A stretch of DNA of 8,914 bases, from contig OMRN01000092.1 in NCBI GenBank assembly GCA_900313265.1, positions 1 to 8,914 of the forward strand. Direction: 5' to 3'. Every line of letters starts with the position of its first letter. Position 1 is the stretch's first letter. The position numbers were made by a program, and so were the translations under genes. This document shows positions 1 through 5,263 of this stretch, one piece after another. The notes under the pieces are model-generated. The model did not search any database. It saw only the letters and a program-made list of their open reading frames with translations, and had not been told where the DNA came from. This DNA is from an uncultured Lachnospiraceae bacterium. GTDB taxonomy: Bacteria; Bacillota; Clostridia; Lachnospirales; Lachnospiraceae.

Positions 1-351
1 CGGTGCTTCATCTTTATGGCCGGCATAATATCCGACATTACGGAAATGATCGTTTATCGCTTCTGCGGAATAGATAAACTCGATTTCCTCAATCGGTTCA
101 TCGTTTAACTCTTCGGCACTGAACTCTTCCGCTTTGATTTCTTCCACTTTGATTTCTTCCGCTTTGGTTTCTTCGGAGATGACTGCTTCAACAGGGACTA
201 CATTCTCTGTGCTTTCAGCAAATGCCTCCTCCGGAAAGACTTCCTCTTCCGGAATGGGACGGATATATAAATCGATTCCCGAAAGAAACGGAAAAGATTC
301 CGTACTCTCATCCATTGGATTATTCAGTTCGTTTTTATTTTCTTCACTCAT
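1..351 (-). CDS. Acidic protein of unknown family, N-terminal 117 residues (C-terminus outside window)
   Basis: The frame is open from an ATG at 351-349 to the window edge, giving 117 residues that begin MSEENKNELNNPMDE. A ribosome binding site supports this start: on the minus strand GAGG (363-360) lies 8 nt upstream, followed by AGGAAAG. A clear promoter lies further upstream (406-435). About 34 of 117 residues are Asp or Glu against 7 Lys or Arg, so the segment is strongly acidic and probably disordered. Residues 62-82 carry pentad repeats of the type KAEEI (TKAEE, IKVEE, IKAEE, FSAEE). There is no signal peptide or membrane segment in the visible part and no Cys or Trp. The last visible stretch (about 95-117, with NDHFRNVGYYAGHKDE) is less charged and may begin a linker to a later domain. 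Acidic low-complexity N-termini like this often precede a membrane anchor or folded domain in Gram-positive proteins, but nothing here identifies one. I do not recognise the family. That it is a real gene is fairly secure; its function is unknown. Confidence 0.75.
   Translation of the reverse strand, partial: MSEENKNELNNPMDESTESFPFLSGIDLYIRPIPEEEVFPEEAFAESTENVVPVEAVISEETKAEEIKVEEIKAEEFSAEELNDEPIEEIEFIYSAEAINDHFRNVGYYAGHKDEAP
110..169. repeat. 15-bp tandem repeat, about four units, inside the acidic protein gene
   Basis: Three near-identical 15-bp units are contiguous: TCTTCCGCTTTGATT (125-139), TCTTCCACTTTGATT (140-154) and TCTTCCGCTTTGGTT (155-169). They differ from one another by one or two bases. 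A degenerate fourth unit, TCTTCGGCACTGAAC, precedes them at 110-124. The period is a multiple of three, so gain or loss of a unit would keep the frame and change the number of E-E-I-K pentads in the protein. Confidence 0.8.
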
Positions 352-405
352 CTTTCCTGCCTCTTTTTACAGGACATACTACACCCTTTATAACAGACAT
401 TCTCC

Positions 406-435
406 ATTATACCGAAAAAGACAATTTCTTCACAA
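406..435 (-). promoter_or_regulatory. Sigma-A-type promoter for the acidic protein gene
   Basis: On the minus strand a perfect -10 box TATAAT (411-406) lies 18 bp downstream of TTGTGA (435-430), which matches the -35 consensus TTGACA at four of six positions. Transcription would begin near 399, leaving an untranslated leader of about 48 nt before the ATG at 351. This is the best promoter seen in the window. The -35 box overlaps a TTCACAA motif that recurs inverted at 477-483. Confidence 0.6.
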
Positions 436-463
436 TATGGTATTTGTCCAAATTTCACTTTCA

Positions 464-484
464 TTTTGTGATTCTTTTGTGAAT
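464..484. promoter_or_regulatory. Paired TTTTGTGAWT direct repeats, possible regulator site
   Basis: TTTTGTGATT (464-473) and TTTTGTGAAT (475-484) are direct repeats with an 11-bp period, so they fall on the same face of the helix. The heptamer TTGTGAA (477-483) has its exact reverse complement TTCACAA at 429-435, over the -35 box of the minus-strand promoter. This arrangement is compatible with a DNA-binding regulator upstream of the minus gene, but the region is AT-rich and chance is possible. Confidence 0.3.
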
Positions 485-507
485 AGTGTAGTAAAATCGG
501 GCATTTT

Positions 508-536
508 ATGGTAATATTTACCATGTATATATATAC
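508..536. promoter_or_regulatory. Two adjacent palindromes, operator-like
   Basis: ATGGTAA (508-514) and TTACCAT (518-524) form a perfect 7-bp inverted repeat around a TAT spacer. GTATATATATAC (525-536) follows directly and is a perfect 12-bp palindrome. The 17-bp ATGGTAA-N3-TTACCAT site has the size and symmetry of a dimeric repressor operator. It lies about 95 bp upstream of the plus-strand operon and about 97 bp beyond the minus-gene promoter. No regulator gene is visible nearby, so the binding factor is unknown. Confidence 0.4.
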
Positions 537-540
537 AAAA

Positions 541-562
541 GCCGGATCTGTTATATACCGGC
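541..562. other. GC-rich hairpin in the operon leader region, possible weak terminator or attenuator
   Basis: GCCGG (541-545) pairs with CCGGC (558-562) around a 12-nt loop. The hairpin is preceded by AAAA (537-540) and followed by AGTCTTTATTTT. On the minus strand the stem is followed at once by TTTTG. It looks like a short intrinsic terminator readable in either direction, but both U-tracts are poor and the stem is only 5 bp. If the operon promoter lies upstream of it, it could act as an attenuator; if not, it may block transcription between the divergent units. Confidence 0.3.
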
Positions 563-578
563 AGTCTTTATTTTACTT

Positions 579-607
579 TAAACAATACCGATTCCGATTT
601 TTATCAT
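579..607 (+). promoter_or_regulatory. Weak candidate promoter for the MoxR operon
   Basis: TAAACA (579-584, four of six to TTGACA) and TATCAT (602-607, five of six to TATAAT) are spaced by 17 bp. Transcription would start near 614, almost on top of the Shine-Dalgarno AAAAGGAG (614-621), which leaves an unusually short leader. A promoter further upstream, around the TATATA run at 526-535, is the alternative but has no good -35 partner. Confidence 0.3.
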
Positions 608-629
608 AAACATAAAAGGAGAATCCCTC

Positions 630-1577
630 ATGTCCGAAGAATTATCATACCCTACCCGGATATCCACAGCCAGAAATACCATCAAGCTGGCCATCCACGG
701 AAAAGACGACGTTATTGATATGGTGCTTTGTGCGATTTTTGCCGGCGGTCATATCCTTCTCGAGGATATTCCCGGTGTCGGAAAAACCACACTGGTTACC
801 GCTCTCGCCAAAGTCTTAAGTTTAAATTACCGCCGTGTTCAGTTTACACCCGATGTTCTGCCGAGCGATATTCTCGGCTTCACCATGTATGATAAAAATA
901 CCGGCGAATTTTCCTTCCGGGAAGGTGCTGTTTATACCAATCTCTTTTTAGCGGATGAAATCAACCGTACATCACCGAAAACACAGTCCGCGCTTCTGGA
1001 AGTCATGGAGGAGGGACGTGCCACGGTGGACGGCGTTACCAGAGAACTGTCAAAACCTTTCATGGTAATCGCAACCCAGAACCCGATCGGTGCCTCCGGT
1101 ACCCAGAAACTTCCCGAATCGCAGTTAGACCGTTTTATGGTTCGTCTTTCCATGGGTTATCCCGGACATAAAAGCGCCGTCGATATTTTAAAAGGCGATT
1201 CCCACGAAATTATCCGTGAAATGAATCCTGTCATCGATCAGGACACCATTCTGGAAATGCAGAGGGTCGTTTCGGAAATGTATGTCAGCGAAGCATTATA
1301 CGACTATGCGGTTTCGTTAACCGAAGCAACCCGTAACGAAGATGTATTCACTCTCGGATTAAGTCCCAGAGGAAGTATTTCCCTGTTAAAAATGGCCAAG
1401 GCGCACGCTTTCCTCTCCGGCCGGACCTTTGTCACTCCGGAGGATTTCCGCGAGGTATTCCTTCCCATTGCCGGTCACAGAGTGCTGCTTTCCACCAAAG
1501 CGAAAGCCACGGGGCAGACGGTAAATACCGCACTTTTAAATGCCTTTGCAACCGTCCCCATGCCCAGAATCGATTAA
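630..1577 (+). CDS. MoxR-family AAA+ ATPase
   Basis: This 315-residue protein has every landmark of a MoxR AAA+ ATPase: Walker A GVGKTT (49-54), Walker B LFLADEINR (105-113, with D109 and E110), sensor 1 ATQNP (148-152), the ESQLDRF segment with the probable arginine finger (163-169), and a sensor-2 segment GLSPRGS (243-249) in the helical lid. Length and lack of a signal sequence or membrane segment fit the family, so it should be cytosolic. MoxR proteins hydrolyse ATP to remodel or activate partner proteins, often ones with von Willebrand A-like folds such as DUF58. The start is supported by AAAAGGAG at 614-621. It is the first gene of a three-gene operon, and its stop lies 6 nt before the DUF58 gene. 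B. subtilis YeaC, with the same neighbours, is the likely counterpart. The family call is secure; the specific client is an inference from context. Confidence 0.96.
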   Translation: MSEELSYPTRISTARNTIKLAIHGKDDVIDMVLCAIFAGGHILLEDIPGVGKTTLVTALAKVLSLNYRRVQFTPDVLPSDILGFTMYDKNTGEFSFREGAVYTNLFLADEINRTSPKTQSALLEVMEEGRATVDGVTRELSKPFMVIATQNPIGASGTQKLPESQLDRFMVRLSMGYPGHKSAVDILKGDSHEIIREMNPVIDQDTILEMQRVVSEMYVSEALYDYAVSLTEATRNEDVFTLGLSPRGSISLLKMAKAHAFLSGRTFVTPEDFREVFLPIAGHRVLLSTKAKATGQTVNTALLNAFATVPMPRID

Positions 1578-1583
1578 TTTAAA

Positions 1584-2615
1584 ATGAATAAAATCATTAA
1601 AGTACACATATTTTCCATGATTGCCTATGCTTTGGGCTTTGTATTTCTGCTTGTTCTGTTTCTGCTGATGGAACAGCCGTTTTTGCTTGCCTTTCTGGTT
1701 CTTTATTTTGCCGTGGCCTGTATTTTGCTTCCGCTTTTTTTCCTGTCGTACCGGAAACTGTCCTTTCAGGCTTACAGCCGGGTAAGCAGCGTGGATAAGG
1801 GAAATGACATCCCTTTTGCTTTCTCTTTTATCAATCCGTCATTCTCTCCCTTTTTCCTTTGCCGGGTTCGTTTTACTCTTAAAAATCTGTATCTGGACAA
1901 TTCCAACGAGCACGATATCGCCGTGCATGTTCTGCCGAAACAGACACAGACAATCACCGTTCCGGTGGAAACATCCCATATCGGAATCGTAAAAGCGGAA
2001 ATTCAAAGTGTTTCCGCTACGGATCTTCTTCATTTTTTCACGATGACACTTCCCTACACACCGGTTGTGGAAGTCCCGGTTTTTCCGGAGATTACTCCGA
2101 ACGAGGATTTGCCCGAAACTCCTTCGGCAGACGGAATCGATGAATACACCGAATCCGATGCCAAAGGCAATATTTCCTCCGACATCCGGGAAATCCGTCA
2201 GTATCAGCCGGGGGACCGTCTTCAGCGGATTCACTGGAAGCTCTCCGCAAAGCTCGATGATTTATTTGTCAAAGAGATGGCACACACTTCCATCCTCTCG
2301 TTAGTCCTTCTTCCCGAACTGACGAAGGAAGAAATCGAGCCGACCGTTTCGAATCTTTTGGGATGTATCAAGACTCTTCAGGATCGTGAGGAACGCTTTG
2401 AAGTCGGACTTTTTAACGCTGCCGCCGTGGATTTTTCCTTTCTGACCATGGTGGACGAATCCGCCGTAATCGAAGCGCTGATCCGGTTATACTACCTTCC
2501 GTTATATGAAGAAAAAGAAACCGCCCTGGATGCATTTACGACATCGGGCATCAAAAAAGCCACGGTAATCTCCATCTGCGGCGACGACATAAAAATTATT
2601 CCCGCAGAGTTATGA
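1584..2615 (+). CDS. DUF58 domain membrane protein (MoxR partner)
   Basis: This 343-residue protein starts with two hydrophobic segments (about 9-29 and 33-55) forming a membrane hairpin. A beta-rich region follows (about 60-170), and then the DUF58 signature at 201-231, with REIRQYQPGD, RIHWKLSAK and LFVKEM as recognisable pieces. The C-terminal part (about 235-343) should complete the von Willebrand A-like fold typical of DUF58 proteins. A functional metal site is not obvious from the sequence. DUF58 genes are habitually paired with MoxR ATPases and transglutaminase-like genes, as in B. subtilis yeaC-yeaD-yebA, where YeaD is the equivalent. The soluble part should face the cytosol, where the ATPase can reach it. 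The ATG has no recognisable Shine-Dalgarno: the preceding bases are GATTAATTTAAA. With the upstream stop only 6 nt away and in the same frame, translation probably depends on coupling. The family call is strong; the biochemical role is unknown. Confidence 0.93.
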   Translation: MNKIIKVHIFSMIAYALGFVFLLVLFLLMEQPFLLAFLVLYFAVACILLPLFFLSYRKLSFQAYSRVSSVDKGNDIPFAFSFINPSFSPFFLCRVRFTLKNLYLDNSNEHDIAVHVLPKQTQTITVPVETSHIGIVKAEIQSVSATDLLHFFTMTLPYTPVVEVPVFPEITPNEDLPETPSADGIDEYTESDAKGNISSDIREIRQYQPGDRLQRIHWKLSAKLDDLFVKEMAHTSILSLVLLPELTKEEIEPTVSNLLGCIKTLQDREERFEVGLFNAAAVDFSFLTMVDESAVIEALIRLYYLPLYEEKETALDAFTTSGIKKATVISICGDDIKIIPAEL

Positions 2616-2630
2616 TGTAGAGGACAACGA

Positions 2631-5171
2631 ATGTTTCATTTTATCGAAGATATCTTTCGAAAAAAAGAACTGGATAAAAACGGTTTATATGTGGGCGAAA
2701 TAACCGAAGGAACGAATCGTCACCGGGCGCTGATATGCTTAATCCGCGGCTTTGTGATTTTTCTCGGTACGTTCGGCACGCTCATCGGACTGCTTCAGGC
2801 TTTCAATCTTCCGTATAATGCGCCGATTGTAACTGTGGCGTTTTTCATCACGTCCATGTACATGTCCTTCCTTTACTACAACAAATTCTTCTTCTATGCG
2901 GGATATTTCGCACTTCTCGGAGGATTCACATTCGGGCTGGTGTACTTCTACATGTATGCAAACTCCGGTTACCAGGCCATCATAAACGAAATCTATTCCG
3001 CGTATTCGGACTACTTAAAACTTCTCTCCGTCCGTGAAGGACAGGAGTTTATCGAGCAGCGTCAGATTACCGTTACCGTCGCGATTATTTTCGTCGGAAT
3101 CTTCCTTGCCATGATGCTGAACGTGACCATTTCCGGTTACATGAATATCGTGGAAACCGTTTTGGTCACGCTGCCGTTTTTCGAGGTTGCCTTCTTTATC
3201 GGCAAAAAGCCGCCGATTATCTGTCTTTGCATGGTTCTTTCGATGTATATTTTTGTGGGAATCCTGCAGGCAAGCCGGTCGCAGCGAATGCAGGTAAAAG
3301 GAAAATACACGCATGAATTCCTGCGTTTCTCACGGAAAAATCATAAATATTACGCCTATCAGGGAAATGCCTTCGGAAACCTTTTAACCATCGCCTTTTC
3401 CATGCTTCTTGCCCTGCTAATCGGCCTTATCGCACTGCCCGGCTACCGTACGGATGCGACTTACATCCGCCACAATCCCGTTAGGACCAAGGCGGAAGAA
3501 TATGTGAAAATCTATCTCCAGACCGGTTTTACCGGACTTTTTGACCGCTATTCCTCGACCGGCGGTTTAAATTCCGGACATCTCGGCGGCGTCGGTGAAG
3601 TCCGTCCGGATTTCGAAACCGATCTTTCCGTATCCTTCGCGCCCTACACATTTTCCACGGTCTATTTAAAATCCTTTACCGGAAGTGTTTACCGCCAGAA
3701 CCAGTGGTTTGACCTAACCTATGAAATCCCGACTGACGAAGACATCGCAAACGGCAATTATCCGCTTTATACACCGCTTCTTAAATCATACGATATTAAA
3801 AACTACGACAAGGATTATCTGCCGGAAATCAACGCGACCGCCAGAATGAATGTCGTCAATATCGATGCCGATCCGTATTATTCCTACCTGCCGTATTTTA
3901 CGGACTTTACGAAATATAACGGCTTTGCGAAAAGTCCGGACGGTTCGAGAGACCCCGAAAACGGAACCGACATTACCTACAGCCCGAATATTCTTTTAAA
4001 ATACGATGTTCCGGATTCTTATGAAGGATTCAAAGACGAAGGATATGAATACTATGTAAAGGAAAGCTGCACGGAAGTTCCGATTGAAATCCGCGGCAAT
4101 CTTCGAAACTACATCCGTGAAAACAACTTCTTCGACTCGGGAGTAACCGGTTTTACCGAGGAAGAAAATGTTTCGCATTTTAAGGACGTCAACGATTACC
4201 GCCTGTCCATGGCCAGAAAAATCTATGCCCATTACGTGCAGAATTTCGAATATACCATGGCTCCCGGCACCACTCCTTTAAACCGTGATTATACCGAATA
4301 CTTCTTAACCACCCAGCGAAGAGGTTTCTGTGCGCACTTCGCTTCCGCCGGTGTCATGCTTCTTCGTTCCATGGGCATCCCCGCCAGATATGCGGAAGGT
4401 TACTGCATCCCCACATCACTGATTGCGGAAAATGCAATTGCGCTTGATGAGAATTATGAGGACTGGTATGAAGGAGATTCCCTTCTTACCGAAGAAGGTG
4501 TCATCAATGTGGAAGTAAACGATTCCTATGCCCATGCCTGGATTGAAATCTATATGGACGGATACGGTTTTGTTCCGTTTGAAATGACCATTCCTTCCTC
4601 GGATGAGGAAGAATTCGACGCCAGCGGTTTTTCCGATTTGTTCTCCGGTGTATTCGGAAATATCCGGTTTAATATTGCCGAACTTCCGGATGCAAATGCA
4701 CCGATTGCAAACAATGCCTTTTCAAACCGTTTCTCCGGCCTTCTTAATATGAATGTGGACTTCAACCGCTTTATTTTACCGTTCCTGATCATGATTGGCG
4801 TTGTTTTGCTCGGGCTCGGAATTTTCCTTGGAACCAGAGCCATCCGGAAATCAAGAAATCTAAAGCATTTATATAATACCGGTCAGTATAGAAAACTTGC
4901 CTACATTCGCTATACGGCATTCACCGACTTCCTGTCGAAGAAACCGGCCATAAAAACCGCAAATGCCAATCCGCTGCCGGAAGACGTTCATACCCAGTTA
5001 AACCGTCTGCTGCCGGGCCGTGAAAATGCTCCTTCGAAAGAAGAAATTGACAAACTCTTTGATTACATCGAACGGACGCTTTATTCCGACAATCCGGGTT
5101 CAAAGGAAGAATACGATTTCTTTGAATCCACTCTGGACCGGATTTATAAATGTCTGAAACATCTGAAATAA
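2631..5171 (+). CDS. Polytopic membrane protein with extracellular transglutaminase-like domain (YebA/TgpA type)
   Basis: This 846-residue protein has about seven N-terminal membrane segments (roughly 36-58, 64-82, 88-110, 146-165, 171-190, 193-213, 249-270), an ectodomain of about 440 residues (271-712), one more membrane helix (713-735) and a 110-residue cytosolic tail. The transglutaminase core is at about 525-655: the nucleophile Cys567 in RRGFCAHFASAG, followed by MGIPARYAEGY; His635 in NDSYAHAWIEIY; and GFVPFEMT with Glu651 at the usual Asp position. Cys and His are 68 residues apart because of an acidic insert (about 600-628). Residues 271-520 before the core match no domain I recognise. 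The helical tail resembles the DUF4129 tail of relatives, but weakly. The odd helix count places the enzyme domain outside the cell. The start has TAGAGGA (2618-2624) 6 nt upstream. The protein ends in tandem stops, TAA TAA. Context suggests an envelope role with the MoxR and DUF58 proteins; the substrate, and whether it crosslinks or cleaves, cannot be told. Confidence 0.93.
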   Translation: MFHFIEDIFRKKELDKNGLYVGEITEGTNRHRALICLIRGFVIFLGTFGTLIGLLQAFNLPYNAPIVTVAFFITSMYMSFLYYNKFFFYAGYFALLGGFTFGLVYFYMYANSGYQAIINEIYSAYSDYLKLLSVREGQEFIEQRQITVTVAIIFVGIFLAMMLNVTISGYMNIVETVLVTLPFFEVAFFIGKKPPIICLCMVLSMYIFVGILQASRSQRMQVKGKYTHEFLRFSRKNHKYYAYQGNAFGNLLTIAFSMLLALLIGLIALPGYRTDATYIRHNPVRTKAEEYVKIYLQTGFTGLFDRYSSTGGLNSGHLGGVGEVRPDFETDLSVSFAPYTFSTVYLKSFTGSVYRQNQWFDLTYEIPTDEDIANGNYPLYTPLLKSYDIKNYDKDYLPEINATARMNVVNIDADPYYSYLPYFTDFTKYNGFAKSPDGSRDPENGTDITYSPNILLKYDVPDSYEGFKDEGYEYYVKESCTEVPIEIRGNLRNYIRENNFFDSGVTGFTEEENVSHFKDVNDYRLSMARKIYAHYVQNFEYTMAPGTTPLNRDYTEYFLTTQRRGFCAHFASAGVMLLRSMGIPARYAEGYCIPTSLIAENAIALDENYEDWYEGDSLLTEEGVINVEVNDSYAHAWIEIYMDGYGFVPFEMTIPSSDEEEFDASGFSDLFSGVFGNIRFNIAELPDANAPIANNAFSNRFSGLLNMNVDFNRFILPFLIMIGVVLLGLGIFLGTRAIRKSRNLKHLYNTGQYRKLAYIRYTAFTDFLSKKPAIKTANANPLPEDVHTQLNRLLPGRENAPSKEEIDKLFDYIERTLYSDNPGSKEEYDFFESTLDRIYKCLKHLK

Positions 5172-5257
5172 TAAGTAAACGGGTGACACAAAACGGGTGC
5201 CTGGCACTTTTGTTCCAAAAGTGCCAGGCACCCGTTATAACTGTCAACTTATTATTT
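5166..5257. repeat. Nested inverted-repeat element (REP- or MITE-like) between convergent genes
   Basis: The whole 92-bp gap folds back on itself. The inner arms are perfect 21-mers, 5192-5212 and 5216-5236, around a TTC loop. Each arm itself contains a small palindrome: GTGCCTGGCAC at 5197-5207 and GTGCCAGGCAC at 5221-5231. Outside them TGACA (5184-5188) pairs with TGTCA (5242-5246). Outermost, AAATAATAAGT (5166-5176) pairs with ACTTATTATTT (5247-5257). AAACGGGTG occurs twice (5177-5185 and 5191-5199), so CACCCGTT (5229-5236) has two possible partners. The left outer arm covers the last sense codon and tandem stops of the transglutaminase-like gene. From memory, GTGCCTGGCAC-type palindromes recur as dispersed intergenic repeats in Firmicutes; I could not search for this one. 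It has no room for a transposase and would have to be mobilised in trans if mobile. Confidence 0.75.
5192..5236. terminator. Probable bidirectional transcription terminator hairpin
   Basis: The perfect 21-bp stem with a 3-nt loop lies between two convergent genes: 20 bp after the stop of the plus gene and 27 bp after the stop of purL. It is stable enough to stop or protect both transcripts. The downstream tracts are not classical: GTTATAACTG on the plus side, and GTTTTGTGT on the minus side, which is slightly better and favours a role in ending purL. A 3'-end-stabilising role is equally possible. Confidence 0.5.
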
Positions 5258-5263
5258 ATCCTG

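Noticed and set aside
134..514. Plus-strand open frame of 126 codons at the left end
   Set aside because: Its coding part lies antisense to the acidic protein gene, is Ser/Thr-rich low-complexity sequence expected from the complement of Glu codons, and has no ribosome binding site.
352..629. Riboswitch or T-box leader for the operon
   Set aside because: No conserved T-box, purine or other riboswitch core could be recognised; the hairpin at 541-562 is too small to support one.
1839..2234. Minus-strand open frame of 131 codons inside the DUF58 gene
   Set aside because: It is a shadow of a secure gene, with no Shine-Dalgarno and no familiar protein features.
630..5171. Defence-type MoxR/vWA system (for example a ternary MoxR-vWA-protease arrangement)
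   Set aside because: The gene trio matches the common envelope-associated YeaC-YeaD-YebA arrangement, and no nuclease, protease effector or mobile context is present.
5166..5257. CRISPR repeat or tRNA-like structure
   Set aside because: There is a single palindromic unit with no spacer array, and no cloverleaf or anticodon arm can be drawn.
5172..5263. Small gene between the transglutaminase-like gene and purL
   Set aside because: The space is fully occupied by inverted repeats, with no start preceded by a ribosome binding site.
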